A DNA stretch of 64,000 nt from Alphaproteobacteria bacterium LSUCC0684. Lineage in GTDB: Bacteria; Pseudomonadota; Alphaproteobacteria; Puniceispirillales; UBA1172. The notes under the pieces were generated by a model. That model made no database searches, was not told the origin of the DNA, and saw only the letters and a list, made by a program, of their open reading frames with translations. This document shows, piece by piece, positions 25,821-35,392 of this stretch. The translations under genes and the position numbers were made by a program. Within the stretch, counting starts at the first letter, position 1. Each line of letters opens with the position of its first letter. Location: NCBI GenBank assembly GCA_041228335.1, contig CP166130.1, forward strand, positions 706,638 to 770,637, in the 5' to 3' direction.

Positions 25821-27491
25821 ATGAGCCCTCAACGAAACATCCTTTTCATCATGTTTGATCAGTTGAGGTTTGATTATCTTGGCTGCACGGGCCACCCGCA
25901 TCTTGATACCCCGAATATCGATCGGCTGGCGCAACAGTCGCTCCGGTTCAATCGATGCTATGTCCAGTCGCCGGTTTGCGGGGCCTCGCGCATGTCCTTC
26001 TATACCGGCCGATATGTCAGCTCGCACGGGGCGGCGTGGAATAATGTGCCGCTCAAGGTGGGTGAAGTCACCCTTGGTGATCACCTGCGCAATGCCGGCA
26101 TGGATGCTGTCCTCATCGGTAAAACCCATATGCGGGTGGATGCAAGAGGCATGGCACGGCTGGGGCTTGCCCCGGATAGCGTGATCGGTGCCCGGGTCGC
26201 CGAATGCGGGTTTGATGCCTTTATTCGCGATGACGGACTTTGGGGGGAGGGGCCTGACGGTGCCTATGACCAAAAGCCTTCACCCTATCAGGCGTATCTC
26301 AGGTCGCGGGGCTATGACGGCGGCAATCCCTGGCATGACTACGCCAATGCCGGGGTGGATGATGATGGCAATATCGCCTCTGGATGGCTTTATGAAAATG
26401 CCGGTCTGCCTGCAAATATCCGCGAGGAAGATTCGGAAACGCCTTGGCTCACCCGTGAAGCCATCAGGTTTCTTGAAGAACGTAAATCAAGCCCCGAAAC
26501 CCCGTGGCTGTGCCATCTTTCCTATATCAAGCCACATTGGCCCTATATCGTGCCGGCCCCTTATCATGACATCTACGGGGCTCAACATTTCCTCCCCGTG
26601 AACCGTCATGAGGATGAGCTCAAGAATCCCAACCCTGTCTATGCTGCCTTTGCCGGAAATGCCATCGGCCAGGCTTTCAGAAAGGAGTCGGTGCGCGCCA
26701 AGGCGCTTGGTGCCTATATGGGGCTGATCAAACAGATCGATGATCAGATGGGGGTTCTCTTCTCCTGGCTCGAAGAATCCGGCCAGATGGATAACACCAT
26801 GATCGTGATCACCTCGGATCATGGCGATTACATGGGTGATCACTGGCTGGGGGAAAAGGACCTTTTTCATGAGCCATCGGTCAAGGTGCCGTTGATCATC
26901 CATGACCCTTCAAGCAAGGCTGATGCTTCCCGCGGGAACGTCTCGGATGCGCTGGTGGAAAGTATCGATCTTGCCCCGACGTTTCTTGATTTCATTGGCA
27001 GCCCGCAACCGGACGAGATACTGGAAGGCCGGTCTCTGATGCCGTTTCTTCATGGTGAGACACCGCAAGGATGGCGTAAATATGCGATCAGCGAATATGA
27101 CTTTTCGGCCTCCGCCATGGCCGATGAGCTCCATCTATCCCCGGATGATGCGCGGCTCTTCATGGTGGCGGATAAAAAATGGAAGTTCATCCATGCCGAA
27201 GGCGGTCTGCCGCCAATGCTCTTTGATCTTGAAAACGATCCGCATGAACTGGTCGATCTCGGGCGTGAGCCGGCCTATGCTGACGTCATCGATGCGTGTT
27301 ACGACAAGCTTTTTGAATGGGCGCGACGCCCGGCACAGCGAACGACGATGAGCAAGGCGGAACTCATGGCAAGGCGGGAACGCCCTGCCCATACCGGTAT
27401 TATCCTCGGCGCGGAACGTTCTGGCGATGTCGACCCGGAACTCATGCGCCACTATACCGGCCCTGCCCGCCAGCGTCATGACAGGAAATAG
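25821..27491 (+). CDS. Sulfatase-superfamily hydrolase (arylsulfatase / phosphonate monoesterase type)
   Basis: A 556-residue alkaline-phosphatase-fold hydrolase without a signal peptide, hence cytoplasmic. The formylglycine motif is CGASRMSFYTGRY with Cys53, matching C-x-A-x-R, and metal ligands appear at FDQLR (Asp13) and in TSDHGDYMGDH. The HxxxxxWPY and KDLFHEPSVKVPLI segments are usual for the family. Similar proteins act on sulfate esters such as choline sulfate or on phosphonate monoesters. This cannot be decided from sequence. A formylglycine-generating enzyme is not in the window. The gene is monocistronic and points toward cueR. Confidence 0.82.
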   Translation: MSPQRNILFIMFDQLRFDYLGCTGHPHLDTPNIDRLAQQSLRFNRCYVQSPVCGASRMSFYTGRYVSSHGAAWNNVPLKVGEVTLGDHLRNAGMDAVLIGKTHMRVDARGMARLGLAPDSVIGARVAECGFDAFIRDDGLWGEGPDGAYDQKPSPYQAYLRSRGYDGGNPWHDYANAGVDDDGNIASGWLYENAGLPANIREEDSETPWLTREAIRFLEERKSSPETPWLCHLSYIKPHWPYIVPAPYHDIYGAQHFLPVNRHEDELKNPNPVYAAFAGNAIGQAFRKESVRAKALGAYMGLIKQIDDQMGVLFSWLEESGQMDNTMIVITSDHGDYMGDHWLGEKDLFHEPSVKVPLIIHDPSSKADASRGNVSDALVESIDLAPTFLDFIGSPQPDEILEGRSLMPFLHGETPQGWRKYAISEYDFSASAMADELHLSPDDARLFMVADKKWKFIHAEGGLPPMLFDLENDPHELVDLGREPAYADVIDACYDKLFEWARRPAQRTTMSKAELMARRERPAHTGIILGAERSGDVDPELMRHYTGPARQRHDRK

Positions 27492-27496
27492 CCCTT

Positions 27497-27901
27497 TTAG
27501 CTGATTTCCTTTTCTCCCTTGCTAAAGGCATTGAGTATGGGGCAGTGAGACCGGTTGTCTCCATCGCATGAAGAAGCAAGATGGCTGAGTTGAGCCTTGA
27601 GCGAGGCAAGCTCGGAGAGTTTCTGATCGATCTCGGCAATTTTATTGAGCGTCATCTGCTTGACTTCACGGCTTGGCCTGTTCTTGTCCTCGTAGAGCGC
27701 AAGCAACTCCCGGCATTCCTCCACCGAAAAATCAAACTTTCGCGCTGTGCCGACAAGTTGCAGTTTTGCAATATCGCTATCCGCATAGGCGCGATATCCG
27801 GTCGCCTTGTGGCGGGCGGGCACAATCATCCCGATATTCGCATAATAGCGGACCGTTTTTACCGTCAGGCCGGAGCGGTGAGCAGCTTCGCTGATATTCA
27901 T
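27497..27901 (-). CDS. cueR: Copper-responsive MerR-family regulator CueR
   Basis: Cu(I)-sensing transcription activator. The 134-residue protein has the MerR winged helix (MNISEAAHRSGLTVKTVRYY), a dimerisation coiled coil (about 75-108), and a C-terminal metal loop with Cys112 and Cys120 (SCDGDNRSHC) at exactly the positions and spacing of CueR. The Ser/Asp pattern between them also fits CueR and not the zinc or mercury members. It is divergent from a copper module, with an operator matching MerR-type promoters between them. Confidence 0.92.
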   Translation of the reverse strand: MNISEAAHRSGLTVKTVRYYANIGMIVPARHKATGYRAYADSDIAKLQLVGTARKFDFSVEECRELLALYEDKNRPSREVKQMTLNKIAEIDQKLSELASLKAQLSHLASSCDGDNRSHCPILNAFSKGEKEIS

Positions 27902-27912
27902 GTTTTTTCCTC

Positions 27913-27943
27913 TTTACCTTCCCCTTAGGGGAAAGCGTATAAG
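27913..27943 (+). promoter_or_regulatory. CueR-type promoter and operator
   Basis: -35 TTTACC (27913-27918) and -10 TATAAG (27938-27943) are separated by 19 bases, the long spacer characteristic of MerR-family promoters. The spacer contains the dyad TTCCCC-TTA-GGGGAA (27919-27933), matching known CueR sites. It drives the DUF4396 gene that starts at 27964. Confidence 0.82.
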
Positions 27944-27963
27944 GATATCAACAGGAGGTCAAT

Positions 27964-28410
27964 ATGAGCGCGATTGCAACAAGTGAAGGAATCAGCTGGA
28001 CCTGTCGGCACACCTGGCGGCGGGCATCGATCAATACGATGTGGTGTCTTATCGGCTGTTCCATCGGCGATATGGGAACAATACTTTTTTTCCAGGTGAG
28101 CGGCATTGACTGGCCGACGCTGGCGATCATGAGTCTGGCGATCATGAACGGTCTTTTGACGTCAATTATTCTTGAAACCATTATTCTTTCCCGGCAGATG
28201 GCGCTGGCGCTGGCGCTTAAAACCGCGCTTGGCATGTCACTCCTGTCGATGATTTCCATGGAAGTGGCGATGAATGCGGTGGACGTGATGCTCACCGGTG
28301 GAGCGCGGCTCACCTGGTGGGTATTGCCCATCATGCTGACGGCCGGGTTTATCACGCCGCTGCCGTATAATTACTGGCGGCTGAAAGCGCTGGGCAAGGC
28401 CTGCCATTAA
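27964..28410 (+). CDS. DUF4396 membrane protein, copper-regulated
   Basis: A 148-residue protein with about four membrane segments. The conserved features of DUF4396 are visible: NTMWCLIGCSIGD near residue 30, and PYNYWRLKALGKACH at the C-terminus. Methionine density is high in the central helices (MSLLSMISMEVAMN), and CxxxC is in the first helix, as would suit copper ligands. It follows the CueR-type promoter, so copper induction is expected. Its biochemical role is unknown; copper binding, export or handling is inferred from context. AGGAGG stands upstream of the ATG. Confidence 0.8.
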   Translation: MSAIATSEGISWTCRHTWRRASINTMWCLIGCSIGDMGTILFFQVSGIDWPTLAIMSLAIMNGLLTSIILETIILSRQMALALALKTALGMSLLSMISMEVAMNAVDVMLTGGARLTWWVLPIMLTAGFITPLPYNYWRLKALGKACH

Positions 28411-28427
28411 CACATTTGGGAATGGAG

Positions 28428-28910
28428 ATGATCCTGAAAACCAACGCCAAATCCGCAAGCCGACTTTATATCACCTCTCTTTTTGCGGGATCTTTCGTGG
28501 TGGTGTCTGGCGTGCTGATTGGCGGGTTGGCCCATGCCCATAAAGATGCAACCGGCATCGTCAAGGAGCGGATGGATAATTTCAAGAAAAGCCAGGAAAA
28601 CCTCAAATCCATCCGGCGGCTGATCCGGGATGGGGAGGCTGAAGCCATTGTCCCGCTGGCAGATGAGATCCGCAACTGGGCGGTTCGGATACCTGAATAT
28701 TTTCCCGAAGGCAGTGGCGCTGCGCCCTCCGAGGCTGCGGCCGCAATCTGGGAAGATGTTGAAGGGTTCCGAAAGGCCGCCAGAAGTCATGAACAGGCAG
28801 CGGATACACTTTCACGTCTTGCCCGAAGCGGCGATATTGCAGGGCTTGATGATGCTTTCGGGGAATTGGCGGGCAGTTGCAAAGCCTGCCACCAGCGGTT
28901 TCGGCAATAA
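28428..28910 (+). CDS. Class II-type c-type cytochrome (c556-like)
   Basis: A 160-residue exported haem protein. A signal peptide (residues 10-30, LFAGSFVVVSGVLIGGLAHA) is followed by a helical body and a C-terminal haem site CKACH (about residues 152-156), the layout of four-helix cytochrome c'/c556. A Met or other axial ligand is not obvious. It lies between DUF4396 and the multicopper oxidase and shares their direction, so it is probably part of the copper regulon. Start is ATG at 28428; TTG at 28416 and ATG at 28422 are alternatives. Confidence 0.82.
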   Translation: MILKTNAKSASRLYITSLFAGSFVVVSGVLIGGLAHAHKDATGIVKERMDNFKKSQENLKSIRRLIRDGEAEAIVPLADEIRNWAVRIPEYFPEGSGAAPSEAAAAIWEDVEGFRKAARSHEQAADTLSRLARSGDIAGLDDAFGELAGSCKACHQRFRQ

Positions 28911-28965
28911 TGCTGTTTTTTGATGAGTTTCAATTCTCTATGCTGATATCCGGGAAGGAAAATAC

Positions 28966-30351
28966 ATGATGCTGACTCGCCGTTCGATGATCCAGTCGCT
29001 CGCCGCATCAGTCGCCTTCACAGCGATCCCTGTGCCGGGGCTGGCGGGAGAGCAGGTTTATGATCTGACAGCCGCGCCAGCCGAATTCCCGCTTGCCGGA
29101 AGTGAAGGTGATCCGACCCGTCTCTGGCTCTACAACGGCACCTCGCCGGGGCCGCTGATCCGTGCCCGCAAGGGAGATATCCTCAAGGTGAATTTCACCA
29201 ACAGACTCGATCAGCCGACGACGGTGCACTGGCACGGCATCCGCAACATCAATGCCATGGATGGTGTGCCGGAACTGACCCAGCCTGCGGTTGAACCTGG
29301 TGAGACCTTTACCTATACCTTTCCTCTCCCCGATGCCGGGAGTTTCTGGTATCACGCCCATAACAAATCCTGGGAACAGGTGGCCCGCGGACTTTATGGT
29401 CCGCTGATTGTCAGCGAAGATGCGCCCAGGGCTGATCCACATGACATTCTCCTCGTTGCCGATGACTGGCGTCTGGATGAGGGCTATCAGCTTGATGAGC
29501 AGAGCTTTGGCTCACTCATGGACTGGTCGCATCAGGGGCGGCTTGGCAACTGGCTGACCATCAATGGAGAGAGCAGACCCCGGGTGAATCTGCCCCGGTC
29601 AACCGCCCGCATCCGCCTGATGAATACGGCCAATGCCCGGACCCTTGCGTTTCGTTTCGGGGATGGACTGCCTGTTGAAATCATTGCCCTTGACGGCGCT
29701 GCCTGCACGCCCTTCCGCACCGATACGATCCGGCTGGCGCCAGCCCAGCGTGTTGATCTTCTTCTTGATGGAAATGCGGAAATCGACGCTCTTTATGAGG
29801 TCAGCTCCAGCCGACCTTTTGCTGCGGCATGGTTTACCCGCAACGAGGAGGTGGCGGGCGGGAGCGGAAAACGTCTCCTTCCAGATCCGGCCCCGCTCTA
29901 CCCCATGCCCCTGATCGATGGTGCAACGATTATTCCGATCCACATGCAGGGGGGTGCCATGGGCAACCTTGCCGCCGCCGAATTCGAGGGCGAGGTGCTG
30001 CCCTTGCGTGAACTTGCGACCGAGCATTCCAAACTCTGGGCCTTCAATGGCGTGGTGGGGGGATATCATCATATCCTGGCTGATCTGTCGCTTGGTGAGC
30101 GCGCGGTTCTGCGTGTCCGGAACGATACGAGATGGGAGCATGCCATGCATCTGCACGGGCATCATTTCTGGGTCCGCTCGCGTGAATTCGGAGATCAGGA
30201 GCGGCATGTTCTGCGCGATACCTATCTGATGGCGCCAGGTGAAGAAGCCGATCTTGTCTTCATTGCCGATAATCCGGGCCTGTGGCTTTTCCACTGCCAT
30301 ATGCTTGAACATCATGCCGCCGGCATGGGCGGCGTGATCAGCATCAGCTAG
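28966..30351 (+). CDS. Multicopper oxidase (CueO/laccase type)
   Basis: Periplasmic oxidase that probably oxidises Cu(I) and limits copper toxicity. The 461-residue protein has a Tat-like N-terminus (LTRRSMIQSLAAS, then a hydrophobic run). The copper sites are HWHGI (His88/90), WYHAH (His130/132), HLHGHHF in the third domain, and HCHMLEHHAAGM (His443, Cys444, His445, His449 and Met454, the type 1 axial ligand). Only two clear plastocyanin-like copper-bearing domains plus a middle domain are needed for this length. The CueR regulator and operator upstream support the copper role. AAGGAAA precedes the ATG. Confidence 0.92.
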   Translation: MMLTRRSMIQSLAASVAFTAIPVPGLAGEQVYDLTAAPAEFPLAGSEGDPTRLWLYNGTSPGPLIRARKGDILKVNFTNRLDQPTTVHWHGIRNINAMDGVPELTQPAVEPGETFTYTFPLPDAGSFWYHAHNKSWEQVARGLYGPLIVSEDAPRADPHDILLVADDWRLDEGYQLDEQSFGSLMDWSHQGRLGNWLTINGESRPRVNLPRSTARIRLMNTANARTLAFRFGDGLPVEIIALDGAACTPFRTDTIRLAPAQRVDLLLDGNAEIDALYEVSSSRPFAAAWFTRNEEVAGGSGKRLLPDPAPLYPMPLIDGATIIPIHMQGGAMGNLAAAEFEGEVLPLRELATEHSKLWAFNGVVGGYHHILADLSLGERAVLRVRNDTRWEHAMHLHGHHFWVRSREFGDQERHVLRDTYLMAPGEEADLVFIADNPGLWLFHCHMLEHHAAGMGGVISIS

Positions 30352-30447
30352 TTTCATCCTTTCATTGATGAAGATCGGAAAAGGCATTGCGTGATGATTG
30401 GCCATTGTGGAACAATGCGGTCATCCCGAAGCTAAGGAAATATTGCC

Positions 30448-31029
30448 ATGACCGCGTCGCCTGATCAGCTCCATATTTCACGCTATCCTGTGCCTGAAAT
30501 CACGTCTCTTCCCGAAGACATGAGGGAGATGATCATGGCCGTGCAGGAAAAGGCAGGTTTCGTGCCCAATGTCTTTCTGGGGCTTGCGCACCGTCCCGAT
30601 GAGTTGCGGGCCTTTTTTGCCTATCATGAAGTGCTGATGCGGCGCGAATCCGGCCTGACAAAGGCTGAAAAGGAAATGATCGTTGTGGCGACATCGGCGG
30701 AAAACGACTGCCTTTACTGCGTGGTGGCCCATGGCGCCATTCTCCGTGTTTATGAGAAGAATCCCCGAATTGCCGACCAGATTGCCACCAATTACCGGCA
30801 CGCGGAGATCTCACCGCGGCAGAAGGCCATGCTTGATTTTGCCGTCGCCGTTGCCAACAAATCATCGGAACTGGCAGAAGCAGATTTCAGCATCTTGCGT
30901 GAACATGGATTTTCCGATGAGGATATCTGGGATATCGGGGCGATTTCAGCTTTCTTTGCCATGAGCAACCGGCTTGCAAGTATGCTGGCGCTTCGTCCGA
31001 ATGATGAATTCTATGCGCTGGGGCGCTAA
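30448..31029 (+). CDS. AhpD-like / carboxymuconolactone decarboxylase family protein
   Basis: A 193-residue helical protein of the peroxidase-related AhpD family. The conserved redox pair is CLYC (NDCLYCVVAHGAIL), with a Glu-rich helix upstream (LTKAEKEMIVVATSAEN) and the SDEDIWDIGAISAFFAMSNR motif later. Such proteins reduce peroxides or act as decarboxylases. No substrate is implied. It is 96 bp after the multicopper oxidase and 53 bp before hyuA, so the unit may be linked to either, and its sequence does not say which. Confidence 0.83.
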   Translation: MTASPDQLHISRYPVPEITSLPEDMREMIMAVQEKAGFVPNVFLGLAHRPDELRAFFAYHEVLMRRESGLTKAEKEMIVVATSAENDCLYCVVAHGAILRVYEKNPRIADQIATNYRHAEISPRQKAMLDFAVAVANKSSELAEADFSILREHGFSDEDIWDIGAISAFFAMSNRLASMLALRPNDEFYALGR

Positions 31030-31082
31030 ATTTGATGGCTTTTGCCAGGTGAGTTGCTGGCAGGTGAAAGGAAGAGTTCTTT

Positions 31083-33164
31083 ATGAGCATCCGGCTAGGC
31101 GTTGATATAGGTGGCACCTTCACCGATGTGGTGCTGGAAGGTCCGGGGGGGCGGTTTTCCACCAAGGTGCTCACCACCTATGGCCGGCCTGAAGATGCGA
31201 TCATCGAAGGGATCAGGACTGTTACGGCCAAGGCCGGTACCACGCCGCAGGAGATCAGCCAGATCATCCATGGAACGACACTGGCAACAAACGCGTTGAT
31301 CGAACGCCGCGGCGCCAGCACCGCCTTTATCACCACCCAGGGGTTTCGTGATGTTATAGAAATGCGGACCGAAAGCCGGTTTGAGCAATATGATCTCAAC
31401 CTTGTGCTGCCGGAACCACTACTTCCCCGCAACAGGCGATATACTGTTCGTGAACGCCTCGCCGCGGATGGAGAGGTGCTGATCCCCCTTGACCGGCGCG
31501 AGGTCGAGGCACTGGCCGATGAGATCAAAGACGCCGGATATGAGAGCGTCGCCGTCGGTCTTCTCCATGCCTATGTCAATGATGCCCATGAAAGGCAGAT
31601 TGCCGATATTCTGGCCGAGCGGCTGCCGGGGGTGCTGGTGTCTCTTTCAAGCCAGGTCTCCCCGCAGATGCGTGAATACGAGCGTTTCAACACCACCATC
31701 GCCAATGCCTATATCCAGCCGCTGATGAAATCCTATCTGGACCGGCTGAAAGCACGCCTTGAAGACGAAGGCGCAGGTTGCCCGGTTTTTCTCATGCATT
31801 CTGGTGGCGGAATCATTTCACTTGAAAATGCGGCAATGTTCCCTGTTCGGCTGGTGGAAAGTGGCCCCGCGGGCGGGGCTGTCTTTGCCGCGGATATAGC
31901 GGCCCGCCACGGGCTGGACAAAGTGCTTTCCTTTGATATGGGCGGCACGACGGCAAAAATCTGCCTTATCAAGGCGCAGACACCGAAGACCGCCCGTGTC
32001 TTTGAGGTTGCCCGGACCTACCGGTTCAAGAAAGGATCCGGCATGCCGATTTCCATTCCCGTGATTGACATGGTGGAAATCGGGGCTGGCGGCGGATCTC
32101 TTGCCCATGTGGACAGCATGGACCAGATCCGTGTCGGGCCGGAAAGCGCGGGGTCCGAACCCGGCCCCGCCTGCTATGGCAGAGGCGGAGACAAACCTGC
32201 GGTAACCGATGCCGATCTCATGCTCGGCAAGCTCGATCCGGATCGTTTTGCCGGCGGGAACATCACCCTTTATCCGGAAAAATCCATTGCTGCACTTGAA
32301 AATGTGCTTGGCGCAAGGCTTGGGATGGATACCGTCGAGGCGGCCTGGGGGCTTGTCGAGGTGGTGGATGAAAATATGGCCAACGCCGCCCGTGTCCATG
32401 CGGTCGAGAATGGCGAAGACCTTAGCGAATATACCATGATTGCCTTTGGCGGGGCGGCACCGCTCCACGCCGGAAGGCTGTGCGAGAAACTTGGCATATC
32501 ACGATGCCTTATCCCTGCCGGGGCCGGGGTCGGCTCGGCGATCGGCTTCCTGCGGGCGCCGTTCAGTTTTGAAGCCAATCGCAGTGTTTTCATGACCTCG
32601 GGGAGATTTGATCCTGAACTTGTCCGCAATCTTTTTGCTGAAATGGAAGCGGAAGCGATGGGCTTTGTCCGGACCTGCGATGCTGAAGCTGAAATACTGG
32701 CAGATTTCCGGGTTTTCATGAGATATGCAGGGCAGGGCTGGGAAATTCCCGTTCCCCTGACACGCGCGCAGGCGATGGAGGCTGACCGCCGGGTTATCCT
32801 TGATCTTTTTGAGAAGGCCTATACAAGGCTTTTCGGACGTCCGGTTGCCGGGATGGAGGTGGAAATCACCGTCTGGTCCGTCAATGCCCATACCGAGGTG
32901 CCGCCGCCATCGGCAGCCCTGCCGCCGAAGCATGGGATTACGCCTGAGCCTTCAGGTGAGCGCCAGCTTTTCGATGCCGCGAGCGGAGCGATGCTCGTGG
33001 CAGCAGAACATCAAAGGGCGGCGCTCGAGCCGGGCAGTCTGGTCTCCGGGCCTGCGGTCATCACCGAAGAGGAGACCACGATCGTCGTTCCCGCAAGCCG
33101 CATGGCAGGCGCGCTGACGGATGGCTGCCTTGATCTTTGTCTTGTGGAAGGAGGGCAGTCATGA
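31083..33164 (+). CDS. hyuA: Hydantoinase/5-oxoprolinase-type subunit A
   Basis: A 693-residue cytoplasmic ASKHA-fold subunit. The N-terminal LGVDIGGTFTDVVLEG motif is the phosphate-binding loop, IHGTTLATNALIERRG and the FDMGGTTAKICLI block define hydantoinase A/oxoprolinase, and a C-terminal beta domain is present. With HyuB it hydrolyses an ATP-activated cyclic amide such as 5-oxoproline, N-methylhydantoin or a hydantoin. The exact ring cannot be told. Its stop overlaps the hyuB start by four bases. Confidence 0.92.
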   Translation: MSIRLGVDIGGTFTDVVLEGPGGRFSTKVLTTYGRPEDAIIEGIRTVTAKAGTTPQEISQIIHGTTLATNALIERRGASTAFITTQGFRDVIEMRTESRFEQYDLNLVLPEPLLPRNRRYTVRERLAADGEVLIPLDRREVEALADEIKDAGYESVAVGLLHAYVNDAHERQIADILAERLPGVLVSLSSQVSPQMREYERFNTTIANAYIQPLMKSYLDRLKARLEDEGAGCPVFLMHSGGGIISLENAAMFPVRLVESGPAGGAVFAADIAARHGLDKVLSFDMGGTTAKICLIKAQTPKTARVFEVARTYRFKKGSGMPISIPVIDMVEIGAGGGSLAHVDSMDQIRVGPESAGSEPGPACYGRGGDKPAVTDADLMLGKLDPDRFAGGNITLYPEKSIAALENVLGARLGMDTVEAAWGLVEVVDENMANAARVHAVENGEDLSEYTMIAFGGAAPLHAGRLCEKLGISRCLIPAGAGVGSAIGFLRAPFSFEANRSVFMTSGRFDPELVRNLFAEMEAEAMGFVRTCDAEAEILADFRVFMRYAGQGWEIPVPLTRAQAMEADRRVILDLFEKAYTRLFGRPVAGMEVEITVWSVNAHTEVPPPSAALPPKHGITPEPSGERQLFDAASGAMLVAAEHQRAALEPGSLVSGPAVITEEETTIVVPASRMAGALTDGCLDLCLVEGGQS

Positions 33165-34867
33165 AACCGGGTTCGACGGTAGCTTTCCAGGTCATGTGGA
33201 ACCGCCTGATCTCGGTGGTGGAAGAACAGGCCCAGGCGCTTGTCCGTACGGCGTTTTCCACCTCTGTTCGTGAGGCAGGTGATCTTTCGGCCGGAGTCTA
33301 TGACAGCAACGGAAGGATGCTGGCCCAGGCCGTGACCGGCACCCCGGGCCATGTCAATGCCATGGCTGATGCGGTGGCGCATTTCATCCGCCGGATCGGG
33401 CGCAGCAATATCCATGAAGGTGATGTCTATATCACCAACGATCCTTGGGAAGGCACAGGGCATCTGCATGATATCACCGTGGTGACGCCATCGTTTCACC
33501 GGGGGCGGTTTGTCGGCTTCTTCGCCTGCACGGCGCATATTGTCGATATCGGCGGCCGCGGGTTCGGGGCGGATGCAAATTCGGTCTTTGAGGAAGGGCT
33601 CTATATCCCCATCATGAAACTGATGGCCGAAGGTGAGGTCAACGACACCCTGATCCATATCATCCGCGGCAATGTGCGTCTGCCGGATCAGCTGATCGGG
33701 GATATTTTCGCGCTGGTGACCTGCAACGTCATCGGCCATCGGCGGCTTGTCGACATGATGGATGAGTTTGATCTTGAAGATCTTGAAGGTGTTGCGAAGT
33801 TTATTTTCTCATCTTCAAGAAAAGCCACGCTTGAGCGGATTGCAGCCCTTGGCAAGGCCGAGGCAGAAGGCGCCATGCGGATCGATGGCTACAGCACCCC
33901 GATCGATCTCAAGGTCAGACTCCGTCTTGAGGGGGACCATATCTCCTGTGATTTTACCGGCACATCCGGGGTGGATAAAAAGGGGATCAATGTTCCGCTT
34001 GTCTATACCAAGGCCTATGCCTGTTATGCCCTGAAATGTGCGATTGCACCTGAAATTCCGAATAATGCGGCATCGCTTGAGCCATTTCATATCACCGCCC
34101 CGGAAGGATCGATTGTCAATGCCGTCCATCCGGCGCCGGTGGCCTTGAGGCATATCATCGGCCATATGATCCCTGATGCCATCTATGCGGCGCTTGATCA
34201 GCTTATCCCCGGGACGGTTCCTGCCGAAGGGGCGGGCTGCCTGTGCAATTTTCAGGTATCGATCCGGCCACGATCTGATACCTCTCCCCCGCAAGATGCC
34301 ATCCGGGCCGAGGTGCTGACCTTCAATTCAGGCGGCTCCGGCGCAAGGCCTGATCTCGACGGGATGAACGCGACGGCTTTTCCATCGGGGGTGATGACGA
34401 TGCCGGTGGAGGCGACCGAGAATGTCGGGCCGGTGCTGATCTGGCGCAAGGAGCTCCGGGAGGACAGCGGCGGGGCGGGCAAGTATCGCGGCGGACTTGG
34501 ACAGTTCATGGATGTCGGCGTCCGGGAAGGTCATGAATTTGACCTTCAGGCCATGTTTGACCGGATTGATCACCCGGCCCGTGGACGCGCTGGTGGCGGC
34601 AACGGGGCGCCGACGAGCATTACCCGCAACGATGGTCTTGTCATGAAGGGCAAGGGCAGGCAGTTTGTCCCCCATGGGCATATTGTCCGAATGGCTTTCC
34701 CGGGCGGGGCAGGCTATGGCGAGCCGGGGGAACGTGCGCGGGAACTGGTGGAACGTGACCTTGCACTTGGCTATATCACCCCTGAATATGCCCAAAGATA
34801 TCATGGCCTGACCGAGGCCGAATGCGAGAAAGTGCTTGCGCGATCCCGCAACGGCGAAATCTTTTGA
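33161..34867 (+). CDS. hyuB: Hydantoinase/5-oxoprolinase-type subunit B
   Basis: A 568-residue HyuB subunit. It shows WNRLISVVEEQAQALVRTAFSTSVREAGD at the N-terminus, TPGHVNAM, NDPWEGTGHLHDITVV and the C-terminal GGGNGAPTSITRN and HGHIVRM segments of the family. The ATG at 33161 overlaps the hyuA stop (ATGA), so translation is coupled; an open frame continues to 33137 but that would lie inside hyuA. The partner HyuA makes the full enzyme. Confidence 0.93.
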   Translation: MKPGSTVAFQVMWNRLISVVEEQAQALVRTAFSTSVREAGDLSAGVYDSNGRMLAQAVTGTPGHVNAMADAVAHFIRRIGRSNIHEGDVYITNDPWEGTGHLHDITVVTPSFHRGRFVGFFACTAHIVDIGGRGFGADANSVFEEGLYIPIMKLMAEGEVNDTLIHIIRGNVRLPDQLIGDIFALVTCNVIGHRRLVDMMDEFDLEDLEGVAKFIFSSSRKATLERIAALGKAEAEGAMRIDGYSTPIDLKVRLRLEGDHISCDFTGTSGVDKKGINVPLVYTKAYACYALKCAIAPEIPNNAASLEPFHITAPEGSIVNAVHPAPVALRHIIGHMIPDAIYAALDQLIPGTVPAEGAGCLCNFQVSIRPRSDTSPPQDAIRAEVLTFNSGGSGARPDLDGMNATAFPSGVMTMPVEATENVGPVLIWRKELREDSGGAGKYRGGLGQFMDVGVREGHEFDLQAMFDRIDHPARGRAGGGNGAPTSITRNDGLVMKGKGRQFVPHGHIVRMAFPGGAGYGEPGERARELVERDLALGYITPEYAQRYHGLTEAECEKVLARSRNGEIF

Positions 34868-35011
34868 GCATCGGCTTAAATACCTGAAATTTCAGAAAAA
34901 TGTCTTTGATCAGACCGTTCAGGCAAATCTTTCTGCTCATGGTGGTTGACGTTGCGGCCATGGCCCGCAAGAATACGCAGGTTAATTTTTTACCGGACCG
35001 GAGTTTTTGAT

Positions 35012-35383
35012 ATGCGTATTTCTGCCCTGATCTTGTCAGCGTCTCTTGTTGTTTTTGCCGCGCCAGCCATCGCCGGAGATCCCGGCGCAGGCGAGAAAGT
35101 TTTCAAGAAATGCAAGGCTTGCCATGTGGTTGATAGTGAAAAACACAAGACCGGCCCGCATCTGGTCAATATCATGGGCCGAGCCGCGGGTTCCGCCGAA
35201 GGCTACAAGAAATATTCCGACGCCATGAAGGAAAGCGGGATTGTCTGGGATGAAACCACGCTGGATGCGTATCTGGCGGCGCCGAAAAAATATATCAAGG
35301 GCACGCGGATGGCTTTTGCCGGCCTGAAGAAGGACGAAGATCGCGCCAACGTGATCGCCTATCTCAAGCAGTTCAGCCAGTAG
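35012..35383 (+). CDS. Class I cytochrome c (c2/c550 type)
   Basis: A 123-residue periplasmic electron carrier. It has a signal peptide (MRISALILSASLVVFAAPAIA), a haem site CKACH at about residues 34-38, and the distal ligand in GTRMAF near 101. YKKYSDAMKESG and YLKQFSQ complete the mitochondrial-like c2 fold. An open frame extends to 34946, but ATG 35012 gives the signal peptide immediately. Upstream is a short A+T-rich region; downstream the asparaginase gene is convergent. Confidence 0.92.
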   Translation: MRISALILSASLVVFAAPAIAGDPGAGEKVFKKCKACHVVDSEKHKTGPHLVNIMGRAAGSAEGYKKYSDAMKESGIVWDETTLDAYLAAPKKYIKGTRMAFAGLKKDEDRANVIAYLKQFSQ

Positions 35384-35392
35384 ATAGCGGCT

